Assembly (NCBI GenBank): GCA_945910005.1
Contig: OX246744.1
Coordinates: forward strand, 46,414,623-46,478,622
Source: Isoperla grammatica
Taxonomy: Eukaryota > Arthropoda > Insecta > Plecoptera > Perlodidae
Direction: 5' to 3'
DNA length: 64,000 bases
The stretch's first letter is position 1, and each line of letters starts with the position of its first letter. Both the position numbers and the translations under genes were made by a program. Positions 25,925 through 37,707 of the stretch are shown here, piece after piece. The notes beneath the pieces are model-generated. The model was given only the letters and a program-made list of their open reading frames with translations, made no database searches and was not told the DNA's origin.

Positions 25925-26482
25925 AGATTCATCGGATTACTAATGTCACTCAGCCAACAGTAATCCAAGTGTTCCAATATTCATACTGGATGGCTTCTTA
26001 CATGTTCTAGAATCAATCTCATTAGATTTCATCAAACTCAACCTTTTTCGACAGAGATTTTTCGGATTACTTGGATTCGTGGCGCGAGTTTGAATTTATG
26101 AACATTTATTTACACGATGACCGATCGATAGTTTGTACGACAAACCAGTATTATAATATACAATTAGTATTATATAATGGAACAGGTATCGCCACCCACG
26201 GAATGACTAGACGCTGATTCTGACAGAGAAATACACTTTTCTACGAATTATTATTATTTTTATTATTATTTACTATTCATCTAATACAGGATATAAGTCC
26301 CAGATACATTTGATATAATAAAGAAAAAGCGAATGAATGTAGCTTCCGAATGATAATTTCCCTAAATGTACGATTTAAAACAAATCCCACAGTGTCTCTT
26401 TTACGTTGTGTCATCCAATCCATCGTGACGTCACGACAGGGTGTCCGAGATAACTTGGGAGATGAATTCTGGAACGCAGCTC
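25925..26482. mobile_element. MITE family B copy, left end degraded
   Basis: ATTCATCGGATTACTAATGT, AGCCAACAGTAATCCAAGTG and right end GATGAATTCTGGAACGCAGC. It carries an AT-rich insert at 26245-26340 not seen in other copies. Confidence 0.75.
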
Positions 26483-26854
26483 TTTAGATATGAAGAACAC
26501 AAATAACCGCGAACTTCGAAGCAATCAACGTATGAATGTCGCAACGCACGGAAGTGTTGCAAGAAACACGGATGTAGACATGAAATAGGATTGATGCAGA
26601 TCTGGCGTTAGGACAGTATTAAACTAAAACGAAAACAATGGAACAAAGAAACGAGGAAAACTTTAAAAGGAGCAAAGGAAGAAGATTGTGGAAATGAAGG
26701 CACGAAGGAACACTAAAGAAGAAGGGAAGTGAAGGGAATGGGAGGATCTTAGGAACATACAAAGAAAGATTGTAATACATTAATGAAAGACTTTCAGGAG
26801 AGAGGAAAGAAGACGAAGTTGTTCGAACCAATTCACGGGTGGACAACTTAGTGA

Positions 26855-27216
26855 AGGACTACTAGCCAATATTAAAACCCGCGAAATAAACGTATTTTCG
26901 TTGTATCTCAATAACGCCACACTATATCGAAAAAGTGACAACTACGCTTAATTTGGATTCGTTAGAGCTCAATACCATACGAAAAAGATTTCATAGATTG
27001 TAGTAATTATAGTTGTAATTTCTAATTAACTTGTGAATTAATTAAATTAGAAATAATAATTATAATTACTGCAAACTAATAAATATTTTGCTACGGTATT
27101 GAGCTCTCACGAATTCAAAATAAGTGTAATTGTCACTTTTTCGATATTGTGTGGCGTTATTGAGATATGACGAAAATACGTTAATTTCGTGGGTTTTAAT
27201 ATTGGCTAGTAGTCCT
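26855..27216. mobile_element. Foldback MITE with ~125-bp arms
   Basis: The left arm starts AGGACTACTAGCCAATATTA and includes CAATAACGCCACACTAT and GAGCTCAATACC. The right arm is its complement, ending AATATTGGCTAGTAGTCCT. The AT-rich centre is also self-complementary. Confidence 0.85.
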
Positions 27217-27494
27217 TCCTCTTAAGGCTGCAAAAGCACATTATTTCGTTTGCGTACTGCCCACCCCCGCACGACAGCAGCTGAATTAGGGCAGACAGAC
27301 TCGTATCATAACGCACCTTCCGGCAGTACAGTGATGCTGCGGTGCTATCTCGTGTGACCCAGTATTATACACCGCCTTCGTACGTCCTACGACCCCAATA
27401 CACCGCCCACGTCCACAGATAGAGCAAAACACGGAAGAAAATGTTTTAGAGGAAAATTGTGGGTGCTGCTATCTTGTGGCAATCGCCATATACC

Positions 27495-27925
27495 ATTTGC
27501 AAAATGATTACGTAAGTTTCAGGGGCTGCCTGTCATTAAAAAAAATACGTAAGGTCACACAAAGTATCGATTTGTAAGAGAACCTGAGTATATTCACCCT
27601 ACTTGATTCCTTCTAATTAATCTCAATTACATGTACTGTAAGCACATGTAAATAAACCTGCGTGACATACCACAAATTTTGAGATGATTACGTAAGTTTC
27701 AGGGGCTGTCTGTCGTTCAAAAATAACGTAATGTCACACAAGTATCGACTTGGAAGAGAACCTGAGTATATTCATTCACGTTGATACCCTCAAATTAATC
27801 TCAACTACATGTACTGTAAGCACATGTAAACAAACCTGAGTGACATACCACAGATTTGGAGATAATTACGTAAGTTTCAGGGGCTGTCGCCATTAAAAAA
27901 ATTACGTTATGTCACACAAAGTATA
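27495..27925 (-). repeat. ~180-bp repeat, reverse copy
   Basis: Reverse of the array at 2590-3312: AAGTTTCAGGGGCTGTCTGT, GAACCTGAGTATATTCA and CCTGCGTGACATACCACA. About two and a half units. Within the copies CATGTACTGTAAGCACATGT adds a small palindrome not present at 2.6 kb. Confidence 0.85.
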
Positions 27926-28133
27926 ACATTTAAAAACTGTAATATTTACGTTCAATTCTGTTTTTAATTAAACAATGAATTACAGATTTAGTTATCGTAA
28001 CAATTACAACTTTTGAAAGTACGTTGAATTCATTTTTTTTAGCTGATTGAAACCCAAATGTCGGGTAAGAATAACATTTTATGATATAGTAATGAGACAA
28101 TGGCTAATGAGTGTGTTTGTTTGTCTGTTCCAG

Positions 28134-28187
28134 GCTGCCTATTCAGCTCCAACATGTGTTACTACTCGGCCCAGTGGTGCTATGACG
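28134..28187 (+). CDS. PTPRN: PTPRN exon: start of the lumenal Cys-rich (RESP18-like) region
   Basis: Preceded by a pyrimidine-rich TGTCTGTTCCAG acceptor and followed by GTAAGT. It starts in phase 1 (an upstream G would give Gly) and ends in phase 1. Reads CLFSSNMCYYSAQWCYD. The GCLF...C...C pattern is the hallmark start of mature IA-2/phogrin after the signal peptide. The preceding exon, with signal peptide and 5'UTR, was not found, so this is the first exon supported in the window. Confidence 0.82.
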
Positions 28188-28756
28188 GTAAGTCGGACAA
28201 CTAAACTCTATCGACGATGTTGCAACCTATTGTTGCAGAAAGTCATCTACACACTTTTGACTAATGTATTTCTTTAAAAAAAATATTTACCATGGTAGAA
28301 CGTGAAAACTTAATTTATATTGAAAATCGTCAGAGGGAAAACAAAATTTGGAACATACCCTTCGTGGACCCAATCAAAAGTTACATAACGTGTCAAAACT
28401 ACACGTTGCATTTGTAATACACATTTAAACTGCTTACTAACTTGTTTACTTATATACATGGCTAGAACGATTGCTGGTAGGAAAACCATTTCACAATAAC
28501 TTAAACAAAAATTAGCACATTTTCAAGAAGTAACAATCTACGTTTCTAGAAATGTTATTAAAAATTAAAGCATAAATTCTATCGCTTTTAACAAACATTG
28601 TTGCATGCAAGAACAAAAATACTCATCTCTAAGAGATAATTTTGTGTTCTATACTATTATTAGTACTACTACCACTATTTTATATTCGTCTACGAATGTG
28701 AGAACCATAGATAGATTGCATTATTAATAGAAAATAGCAAGGCCAGTACAATATGT

Positions 28757-29065
28757 CTTAGGAATAAGTAAACGGTGACTTTGGAGCCGTCCTAGCAACG
28801 AAGCACTCAATAAATTCAAAGTTGTTCTGAATCGGCCTTGTTGATTCTGACATTTGTCCGCAGGTGTTCGCACTGTCCAATCACTGATTCATATGTTTCG
28901 TATTTGACATATCGATCTTTGATTGGTTATCGCTCACTCGTCGATGGTGTTCGAAGCCTACAGGGTTGGTTTGGTCGCTTTAAATGTAAGTCCCCCACTG
29001 CAAATCAGTTTCGTTACTGAGTGGGTAGCTAGACTCTAAATGTGAATTTTTTTTATTTATTTATA
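28757..29065 (+). mobile_element. SINE family A copy, head missing
   Basis: Begins TTAGGAATAAGTAAACGGTG, then the standard body to TACTGAGTGGGTAG and an AT-rich (TTTA) tail. Lies in PTPRN's first visible intron. Confidence 0.82.
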
Positions 29066-30037
29066 TCGGTGATACCCTTCATATGTCCGAGACTGTACCA
29101 AGAAAATGTGGGCCTATATAATATCACCAGCTAAGTACATCTGTTACACAGAGCATCACCGCACTGCACAGTAATATTGATCAAGCCTGTTGATTGGTTG
29201 CAATACTGACGTGGGTGGCCCTCAATACTCCAATCATTGTCAGCTTGATGGATACACAATGCGGGGACTGTCAAACACACCCACACATCATACACACAGA
29301 CACACTTGACAGCTGCGAGTCCACTCTTTTCACCCTTCCAATATAAAATGTTTTACGGGCGCACATAACTATGATATTCACGTGCCATTCAACGTTTAAC
29401 AATCAATCAACAAAACAGTTTTAATTTGAAATTTAAAATTAAATTGTGTATTATAGATTTTTTCCTTATGTTTTAAATTCTCACAGCTATACGAGTAGTA
29501 ACTATTTTGGGACATCATCATTTGAGTAATTAGTAGTATATATCTTTCCGATTAGATAAGAACATTTTAAAAACGGAAATAATAATTGGATCAGAGAAAA
29601 ATGCAAAAGAAAGGGCATTAAATTCTATAGAAGATGACATATTTTGTTTTACTTGGAAGCAATTTGAAACAATAATTTGAGCAATTTGAGCAATTTTTGA
29701 AACATTTTTAAATTAATTTTAACCGCCATAAATCGTACTCTGTAGGTGGACAGTCATAGAAAACGTAGACACATGGATCTGTTTCGGTTTGAAAGTACTG
29801 AATAATGCCAATATTTGCATATCATATTTAGTATGAGTGTTATTTGTAATTTAATTTTTGTTTTAATTACAAATACCAATACTGATAATTACAATATCAC
29901 AAAATATTCTTCACAGAGTTGTTTTGTTCTTCCAAACCCAAAGTGAGTCATCTTTCCACGTTTTCGCTGTGGTGTAGCATTATTGATATATGATTGACAG
30001 ACGATAATTTCACGTGGTTATGATATTGGCGGTTTAC
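29066..30037. other. Intronic stretch without recognised content
   Basis: AT-rich, no element ends, tandem repeats or ORFs that I can support. Confidence 0.5.
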
Positions 30038-30039
30038 AA

Positions 30040-30378
30040 TAGGTTTGTTCGTTTGTCCTGTGATCATTACTCCAGGAGTACGGTATTGACAAAATGCCGT
30101 TTTCTTGTCCAGGGGTAAGTGTACTGGGAGTAACCTTGAGGCGTTTCTTTGTCCAGTGGAAACTTACTATATACAACTGTGATTGGAGTAGGTTTCTACA
30201 CCTGCTTCTCAAGTAGGAGTAGAAGGTACTGAAACGATCTCAACTGTGACAACTCTGTTTGTTTGTCCAAGTGGGAGTAACTGTGATTTCTACTCCCATT
30301 TCCGTTACAATTACGTATTTCCGGATTACTCCTCGCGTAAAATACTCCTGTTGAGGCAGGACAAACGAACAAACCTAA
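30040..30378. mobile_element. MITE with ~20-bp TIRs
   Basis: Left AGGTTTGTTCGTTTGTCCTG (30040-30059) and exact complement at the right end (to about 30376). The interior has many TCCA/GGAGTA words. The terminus resembles that of the TTAA MITE at 43777 (AGGTCTGTTCGTTGGACC). Confidence 0.8.
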
Positions 30379-30649
30379 TGTGTAACAGGTGTGTTGATAA
30401 CACATCACAAGAATTAGTGGACTAACCGAGTCAAACAAGACAGTTATTAGTTCCAGCTTGTTTGTTTGAGAAGTGCGACGGAATAAGGTGGCGCATCGAT
30501 TTCTTTGCCTCCCCTCTGACCTCTCGGCGCGTGACTAGGTCAAAGGTCACGTGATTCAAGTGTAGCCCACTCACCGTTAAAACAGTTGTTACACGGGCAA
30601 GTTATTGTCGCAACTTGTTGCTGCAACTTGTTGAGACCACGTCGTACTC

Positions 30650-30790
30650 GACAACTAGGTCTTATGACGTCGGGGGGTGATTGGGGGAAAGGGACAAGTA
30701 TAAAGTAGTTAAGGGGATGACCTCATTCGCCTCCTCTTACGATTGGCAGAGTCATCCTATGACAAATTCTACCTCGGGCACAGACGTATA
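30650..30790 (-). repeat. SINE 3' fragment
   Basis: Contains CGCCTCCTCTTACGATTGGC, AGAGTCATCCT and ACCTCGGGCACAGAC, the same block as at 42646 and 48388. Confidence 0.55.
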
Positions 30791-30799
30791 TTTAAAATA

Positions 30800-31485
30800 A
30801 TGATATCGTTACGGTTGTCGTCTTCGAATATAATTAATTAAATCATCTTAATTAGGTTCCACATACAAATTGTAACGACTGCAATAATATTAATTCTAGC
30901 TTAATTGTATTTTCAGTATTGTGTAGGGTTGCAAAGATGGCACGAAACAACGTTAATTTTTCGCGGTTTTAAAACCCTTTCAGTCCCGTATTTTTAAGCA
31001 GATTAAACTTATTGTAAACAATGGGTGATTTTTTTAGAAGAGTAAAAAACAAATATAACATGATTTTTCTTTTTCTTTTGAAAATTTACGACTCTAGGCC
31101 TAAATAAAATCCAAATTTTGCCCCAAAATATATTTTTTCCAAAAGTATCTCAAACTAGTTTTCCCCTTATTTTTTAATGAGAAGTTGAGTTTTTTCTCTC
31201 TCTTTTACAAAGACAAAACTTAAATAATCAAAATTTCTTTGTTTTGTCTTATTTTTGCAAGTTCCAACTTTGAAAATCCCTAATGCTACATTTACATATT
31301 TGAACCCCCAAAAAATACACATGAGCTTTCCTTTAAATAGTAACTATTTTGAAACCGAGGTCAAGAAAACCAAACGTCAGATTCATCAGGATTAAAATAT
31401 TAACGTTGATGTACATTTAAATATACAAGGTGTCTGCGAGGGTTCCAAAATGCTTATCAGAATCTAAATTGTCGGTCTATCTAAG
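30800..31485. other. Intronic stretch without recognised content
   Basis: AT-rich with T tracts; nothing supported. Confidence 0.5.
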
Positions 31486-31489
31486 CGAT

Positions 31490-32630
31490 GTTCCCCTTCT
31501 TTGGTAACATCACATCTCCCTGGTAACACCACATCTCCCTGGTAACAGCACATCTCTCTAGTAACACCGCATCTCCCTGGTAACACCACATCTCTCGAGT
31601 AACACCACATATCCCTGGTAACACACCTTTCTCTGGAAACACTACATCTCTCTAGTAACACCACCTCTCTCTAGTAACACCACATATCCCTGGTAACACC
31701 CCATCTCTCTAGTAACACCGCATCTCCCTGGTAACACCCCATCTCTCTAGTAACACCGCATCTCCCTGGTAACACCACATCTCTCGAGTAACACCACATA
31801 TCCCTGGTAACACACCTTTCTCTGGAAACACTACATCTCTCTAGTAACACCACCTCTCTCTAGTAACACCACATCTCCCTGGTAACACCACATATCCCTG
31901 GTAACACACCTTTCTCTGGAAACACTACATCTCTCTAGTAACACCACCTCTCTCTAGTAACACCACATCTCCCTGGTAACACCCCATCTCCCTGGTAACA
32001 CCCCATCTCTCTAGTAACACCCCATCTCTCTAGTAACACCCCATCTCTCTAGTAACACCCCATCTCTCTAGTAACACCCCATCTCTCTAGTAACACCACA
32101 TGTCCCTGGTAACACCACATATCTCTAGTAACACCACCTCTCTCTAGTAACACCACATCTCCCTGGTAACACCACATCTCCCTGGTAACACCACATATCC
32201 CTGGTAACACCACATCTCCCTGGTAACACTACATCTCCCTGGTAACACCACATCTCTAGAAACACCACATCTCCCTGGTAACACCCCATCTCTCTAGTAA
32301 CACCCCATCTCTCTAGTAACACCCCATCTCTCTAGTAACACCACATGTCCCTGGTAACACCACATATCTCTAGTAACACCACCTCTCTCTAGTAACACCA
32401 CATCTCCCTGGTAACACCACATCTCCCTGGTAACACCACATATCCCTGGTAACACCACATCTCCCTGGTAACACTACATCTCCCTGGTAACACCACATCT
32501 CTAGAAACACCACATCTCCCTGGTAACACCCCATCTCTCTAGTAACACCCCATCTCTCTAGTAACACCACATCTCTCTAGTAACACCACATGTCCCTGGT
32601 AACACCACATCTCTATAGCAACACCACATC
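31490..32630 (+). repeat. 19-bp minisatellite with higher-order blocks
   Basis: About 60 units of TAACACCACATCTCCCTGG and TAACACCCCATCTCTCTAG types. A block of about 245 bases at 32112-32357 is repeated at 32358-32602, and shorter blocks repeat around 31620-31930. It ends about 40 bases before exon 32674. Confidence 0.95.
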
Positions 32631-32673
32631 TCATCTTGCAACTGGCTTATTTTCTCTCCCGTGTTTGTTACAG

Positions 32674-32731
32674 ACTACGCGTTCGGGCAGTGCCTGTCCA
32701 ACGACAGCCCACCTGACGCCGACTTCTACCG
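32674..32731 (+). CDS. PTPRN: PTPRN exon: second half of the Cys-rich lumenal motif
   Basis: Acceptor TTTGTTACAG, donor GTGAGA; phase 1 in, phase 2 out. Reads DYAFGQCLSNDSPPDADFYR across the borders. FGQC matches the conserved FGQC of IA-2 that follows the CLF..C..C segment. It contains an N-glycosylation sequon (NDS). The exon follows a 1.1-kb 19-bp minisatellite by only about 40 bases. Confidence 0.85.
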
Positions 32732-32770
32732 GTGAGATACAAACACATGTGACGTCATTGTGATATTGAA

Positions 32771-33197
32771 GCCGCGTTCCAGAACTCATCGGATTACTAA
32801 TCTCACTCAGCCAACAGTAATCCGAGTGTTCCAATATTCATACTGGATGGCTTATTACATGTTCTAGAATCAATCCCACTCTCATCCAACTCAACCTTTT
32901 TAACCGACATTTCTTTTCAATTAAAAAATATGTTATTTAAAAATGTTATTGCTTGTATGGAAAACCAGCATTATAAATAACTGAACAGGTCTTCGCCACC
33001 CACGGAATGCCTAGAAGATGATTCTGACAAAGAAATACGTTTTCTCACGAATGTAACCTCCAAATGCAAATTCCTCTGAATTTATGAAGTAAGATATATC
33101 GCACATGTGTCCCTTTTATGTTGTGTAATTCAATCCAGCATGACGTCATGGCAGTTAATCTAAAATTACTTGTAAGATGAATTCTGGAAACGCAGCG
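32771..33197. mobile_element. MITE family B copy
   Basis: Left GCCGCGTTCCAGAACTCATC, then AGCCAACAGTAATCCGAGTG and TCATACTGGATGGCTTATTA; right GATGAATTCTGGAAACGCAGC. No clear target duplication. Confidence 0.8.
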
Positions 33198-33974
33198 TGG
33201 TTGACACAAATCACTGTAATCGCTCCACATAATGAAACGTTAATACGATTAACTTCATCTTTATCATAATTTTAATTCCGCATAAGAAATATAAAAGAAA
33301 ATCACCGCAAAACAAAATCCAAACGCGATAAAAAAGAAAACGGCCACAATATTATTAATACGGTCATTTTCGAGAACTCTGCTCTCTTCCTCAGCCACGA
33401 GGACAGTTTTCTCAGCGTCTTCGCGTCTGAGGAACAGAACGGAGCTTGCGAAAACGTACCTACGCACTTTGGTGAGAGTTTTCGCGTTATGTTCGTGGGT
33501 GTTTTAATTTAAATATTCCCCCGATCTAAGGGCTGGTTTCACTAACTTTTTAAACTACGATTAGCCGGTATAAGCGCTCGAGGACCAATGAAACATGGCA
33601 ATGGGGCTTTGCACTGCGACTTTTTTCCACTAGCAGCGCCAGCACCGTCCCGGCCCTCAGACAAGGTCTACTTGATCTCCGCATAACTTAGCCATGAAAA
33701 AAGGGCTGATTTACCCATCCAGGAGGCTCTGGACCTGAGCTCGAACTATGGTGTTGCTACTTAGAGACTGCTACCTTATCGTGGTGGGTAGGTTTGCGTG
33801 CTTTGTTGATCCCGAGAGCTATGCCAGCGGAAGCGTATGCTTCTGGTAGGGCCACCCAAGCCGGACTGGTCGAGGAGGAGAAGTCAGACGAAATGCAGGC
33901 CACAACCTCCCCCTTCCCTTTTCCTCCCCCTACCCCTTCCCCTTTCCACCCCGCTCTCCTACTTGCCCCTTTCC
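33198..33974. other. Intronic stretch
   Basis: No gene. AGGGCTGGTTTCACTAACTT at 33529 resembles a Harbinger-type end (compare 50958). CTGATTTACCCATCCAG at 33708 recurs at 34147. Confidence 0.45.
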
Positions 33975-34085
33975 TCCAAAGAGCCCCCTATTTCATCTTC
34001 ATACATCACCCACTCATTGTCTCGATTAGCCTCGTTGCAAAAATATGAGACGTTAAGCCCAAATATCAATCAATCAATTCCAATG
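33975..34085 (+). mobile_element. SINE 3' end with (ATCA)n tail
   Basis: CCACTCATTGTCTCGATTAG, then GTTGCAAAAATATGAGACGT, TAAGCCC and an AATATCAATCAATCAATT tail. Reverse copy at 42420. Confidence 0.7.
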
Positions 34086-34107
34086 TCTTTGGCAAAATGC
34101 TCCCATC

Positions 34108-34172
34108 ACAGCCTGCTGGATGGGTCAAGTAGACCTTGCCCCCGCTGATTTACCCATCCAGCAGGCCATGGA
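34108..34172. repeat. Small hairpin
   Basis: GCCTGCTGGATGGGT and complement ACCCATCCAGCAGGC around 34113-34168. Part of this word also occurs at 33714. Confidence 0.6.
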
Positions 34173-34408
34173 TTTGGGCTTGGACGGTGGTGGCGCATTC
34201 TACGTCAAGCTTTGCGTGCAAAGCCCCACTGAACGGCCATGCATTTTGAACGCAACGTTTGTTGAAGCTATGGTTACCAAACGAAGCTTCCCAAATCGGA
34301 AATTAACGAAGTTGGGGAATTGTAACCCTAAGGGTCTCGGTTCATCATTATCATTGATAGAACTATTACAGCCACCTGTTGTTTGATACAACCTGTTGCG
34401 TGTTGCAG

Positions 34409-34540
34409 CTATCACCTGGGCGTGGACGCGTTGACGCTACTGGAGCAAGAGTTGGGTCACCTCTACGAGCTGGACTACCGCTGGGGTCACTCCTACACGC
34501 AGTGTATTGTCAAGGCGGTGCTCGGCGCGCTAAGATACGA
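34409..34540 (+). CDS. PTPRN: PTPRN exon: RESP18-like helical segment
   Basis: Acceptor GCGTGTTGCAG, donor GTAAGT; phase 2 in and out; 132 bases. The product runs from YHLGVDALTLLEQELGHLY through ...YTQCIVKAVLGALRYE. It matches the position and pattern of the family segment with a long amphipathic helix followed by W-containing and short helical parts. This region (RESP18 homology domain) is linked to granule sorting in vertebrate members; here that role is inferred from homology. Confidence 0.83.
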
Positions 34541-34639
34541 GTAAGTAGCCAACTACTTTACCTTGCGTGACAGCGCTGCCACGCGGAGAAGCTCTAGTTA
34601 AACTAGATTCACAGCCTGGTGGATATTCAAAGGTCATTC

Positions 34640-34715
34640 CCAGGTCCGTCAATCCCCTGGCGGAGGTTCGGTTAGTTCGACGAGCCTCTGCTAGGGGATT
34701 GATGGACCTTGGAGT
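34640..34715. mobile_element. Small foldback element
   Basis: GGTCCGTCAATCCCCTGGCG...CTAGGGGATTGATGGACC forms a hairpin. Related CTCCGCC.GGCGGAG words occur at 39664, 39742 and 47415. Confidence 0.65.
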
Positions 34716-34898
34716 CGTTCTCTAGATGGTTGGGTTCTCGCAACCAGTTCGACACTGTACAGTGGCCATTGTCACCATTGTAGGACCGAGGTTAGAGCCT
34801 CACCGCCAGGACTGCCACCAAATATCTGTCGTCAATAACCGTAAGGTCTATAGTAAGCCACGCAACCCCCCTTGGCTTCACCCTCCATTTGTCGACAG

Positions 34899-35104
34899 TG
34901 TCCCCTACGTGCGGGGAGTGTGCGAGCCGTGGAGGGAGGACCCCAGCCCCCTGGTCCCCATCCTAGAGATGGACCCCAACGATATGGACCCCAACGATAT
35001 GGCCTACGTCAAGTTCACCCCCAGTGTGGGGAGCGCCCACCCCGACTTCGCCGACGAGGTCTACTTCCCACCGGAAGTGATCGAGGAGCCGACCGAAGAC
35101 AACG
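34899..35104 (+). CDS. PTPRN: PTPRN exon: lumenal linker, acidic and Pro-rich
   Basis: Acceptor TTTGTCGACAG, donor GTAAGC; phase 2 in, phase 1 out; 206 bases. Encodes VPYVRGVCEPWREDPSPLVP and then an acidic stretch ending EVIEEPTEDN. It contains an exact 15-base tandem duplication coding DPNDM twice (from 34971). Low-complexity lumenal sequence is usual between the RESP18 and mature-ectodomain parts. The call rests on frame continuity and position more than on sequence match. Confidence 0.78.
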
Positions 35105-35354
35105 GTAAGCTGACTAGCTCCACTCTCTGCACTGAGCCTGATTAACACAGATGCTCAGATCTTAAGTCGTAAGTTGTCTTAGCCCGGTATTATCACAGCC
35201 TGATAAACATTTAGTCCAAGGCTTACTTGTTTTCTCCGTAGAAACAACGGTTCTGATTATCGCTTTTGATTCTGAGAAAAAAATTAGTCCCGGCCTAAAT
35301 ATTTAGCGGGTCCTTATAATACGTAGTCTCAGAGGTGGTATTGTGAAAAGACTA

Positions 35355-35640
35355 CTACAGTGGAGTTCCGCGGGAGTTTACACCAACCTTTTAGGTAGTT
35401 TTCTTGGTACATCCCTAGAGCAAAGTCCAGTCGAGCAATTATCTTCATACAAACTCGAGCAAAAGACGAGGAATTCAGATGACTGAATACACTCATCACA
35501 TTCTTCAAGGCGATGAGGTCCGATCGTTCTAGGAAAACATAAATCCCGGGGTAGCTTATCTTTCAACGTATCTATGGGTGTCCAAAACGGGGGGGAAATG
35601 GTGTGGCCATGGTGTAAACTCCCGCGGAACTCTACTGTAG
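35355..35640. mobile_element. MITE with 31-bp TIRs
   Basis: Left begins CTACAGTGGAGTTCCGCGGG (35355), right is its complement with one mismatch, ending 35640. 286 bases in the intron between exons 34899 and 36126. Confidence 0.8.
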
Positions 35641-36125
35641 TTTGTCTTTACCATGGCAACAACCAATGGGAATCATTGTCGCCATGGTGGAAACAAGTCA
35701 GTAGCTCACTTATAGCATTTAGCCGAAGTTCATAAAGCCAGGCTTTAGTGCGCTACTGTTTTCACCATGCCAACCGTGATTCATATTGCTTCTTGCCATG
35801 GCAAAGACAAGTAAGTAGCCGACTAAATATTTCGCATTTCATCATACCGAGCCTAAATTATTCACAAAACTGGGCTTTAGTTGAGCAAATCTTAATGGTT
35901 CTGTTGTTGTCGTTGTGCAAACACATCTTAAATTCATTTAAATATCACCACTCTAAAGTCAGTTAATGCAACAAATTTAAAATAGTTCACATTACAAATA
36001 TTATGTAAAAAAAAAAAGGAATCTCAATTAAACGAAACATAATTATTCAATTTATATAAAAAAAAAATACAGAATATATCGCTGCCGCGAAATGACCAAA
36101 CAACAGGTTGACCCTTCAATTCCAG

Positions 36126-36403
36126 ACGTCGATCTTGACGACGTCCGTTCGATCGACTACAACTTCCTGACGAAGAAGTCTCTGAGCGCCAGTTCGCCCC
36201 GTCGCTCCCCCCTCATGTCCCACCTCCTCCCCCCCTCCGGCATCTTCAGCCCCCTCTACAACACGCCCGACAAGTTCCGTAGCGGCCTCGAGGTGCGAGA
36301 CAACAACCTGCTCAAGCAACAGGTGGCCGAGATGGAGTACAACTCTCAGGGGTTCAGGGTGGACGGTGGGGAGGGGGTGGAGAACATTGAGCAGCTCGAA
36401 CAG
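36126..36403 (+). CDS. PTPRN: PTPRN exon: lumenal linker
   Basis: Acceptor CCTTCAATTCCAG, donor GTGGGC; phase 1 in, phase 0 out; 278 bases. Reads DVDLDDVRSIDYNFLTKKSL, then Ser/Pro-rich sequence with FSPLYNTPDKFR, ending ENIEQLEQ. A better-looking AG at 36072 would bring an in-frame TGA, so 36126 was chosen because it alone keeps the frame. No domain recognised. Confidence 0.74.
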
Positions 36404-36860
36404 GTGGGCAACCCTTCATTAATGTGTTCACTCCTTGTATTATAACCAATGAGGTTCCGGATCATACCTAGGTATGTCTGTTTTGGATGAATGGATACAG
36501 CGACAACAGTAGCTTTCATCTGATTGGTTCTCACAAAGACACCTAGTTTCTGATTGGATGGAGCGTGCATTCTATTATTGTGGATAGTGTGGATAAAGCA
36601 CAGCTTAAAGTTAAAAAATAGTTACCTTTTCTTAGCCATAGTGCAAGTCATTAACATTGTCACAATCTGAAACTTTGTGTGAAAGCTGGTACACACTTCC
36701 ATGAGTTCATCTTCTGGCCAGAATTCTCAGCAAAGTGCCTGAATGCTTAAACCTTCTGCGGGGACTTCGTCTCGACTTTGAAAAGCTTAAACAATCCCGA
36801 GTTTGAACGAAACATGGGTCTGTTTGTGGGTGGACTTGTAATCACCGTTATTGTCTATAG

Positions 36861-37047
36861 GAACTACTCAAGGAACCGCCAGTCCCGAAGGAACAGAACT
36901 TCATCCCGGAATACAATGTTCCCGAAGATGGCGGCCAGGGGTTCCCCGAGGAACAAGAGGAGGAGATGACCTTGGCCCACATACTCAAGCTGAATCGAGC
37001 CAATGAGATTCCTCCGGCCCCGGGGTCAGCCGACGTCTATGAGACCG
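36861..37047 (+). CDS. PTPRN: PTPRN exon: lumenal linker, Glu-rich
   Basis: Acceptor ATTGTCTATAG, donor GTGAGC; phase 0 in, phase 1 out; 187 bases. Reads ELLKEPPVPKEQNFIPEYNV, then a Glu-rich run and LAHILKLNRANEIPPAPGSA. No domain seen. It is kept because frame and splice sites fit both neighbours. Confidence 0.75.
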
Positions 37048-37319
37048 GTGAGCACCGGATACATTCTGGCTGTATGTCGACACACCCTACAGAGCACCAG
37101 ATTTTGGTCGATTAAAATCGCTTTAAAAATTGTCAAAACGTAAACCAAAATACGTTATTCGATAGAGAATTTAATACTCTTTACGATAAATATTTTCGTT
37201 TTTTTTTTTTAAGTAACTTATTTGACGGTTGTAATGTGTTGTTGGAACGCAACTTACGCAATCAGTTTAAAGTTAGCCTAAAACAATCGAGGTTCCGCAT
37301 GGTAGGTGGACACTAAGGT

Positions 37320-37490
37320 CCGTATGCATAGTCCAGACTCAAGCCTTCCTCAACTCTCAGTCTCTCCTCAGCCTCGCCCAACCACCAATCACGGAACGGC
37401 ATTGCCATGTAGACGGCTCTGTGATTGGTGGCTAGATGAGGCTGAGGAGAGGCTGAGTTGAGGAGGGCTTGAGTGTGAACTATGCATTCG
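37320..37490. mobile_element. Foldback MITE
   Basis: Arms of about 70 bases: left CGTATGCATAGTCCAGACTC with CCTCAGCCT and CCACCAATCAC; right is the complement, ending AACTATGCATTCG. Confidence 0.8.
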
Positions 37491-37572
37491 AGCCTTAGCC
37501 TTACATCGTAAGAAAACGTCTTTGCAACAGCCGCCCCACAGTGTAGTCTCACTGCGTTGTTTGCTGCCCTAG

Positions 37573-37707
37573 GTCGAGTGAACCCTTCGCAGCGTCTCTC
37601 CCCCAAGTTGGGGCGCCTAGCGGGGCTCCTGTACGCCCCCCGTGAGGGCGCGGTGAGGGGAGCGGGGTACACCGAGGGCGGCCTCGTCAGGATACCCGAA
37701 GACCAAG
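37573..37707 (+). CDS. PTPRN: PTPRN exon: lumenal linker, basic
   Basis: Acceptor TTTGCTGCCCTAG, donor GTATAG (weak); phase 1 in and out; 135 bases. Reads GRVNPSQRLSPKLGRLAGLL, then YAPREGAVRGAGYTEGGLVR and IPEDQ. It has several single basic residues but no clear dibasic processing site. No recognised domain. Confidence 0.72.

Noticed and set aside
28047..28277. 76-codon ORF overlapping the first PTPRN exon
   Set aside because: It uses a different frame from the one giving CLFSSNMC..C and does not respect the splice sites.
36072..36125. Alternative acceptor (TACAG) for exon 36126 giving a longer exon
   Set aside because: In the required phase it reaches TGA after a few codons.
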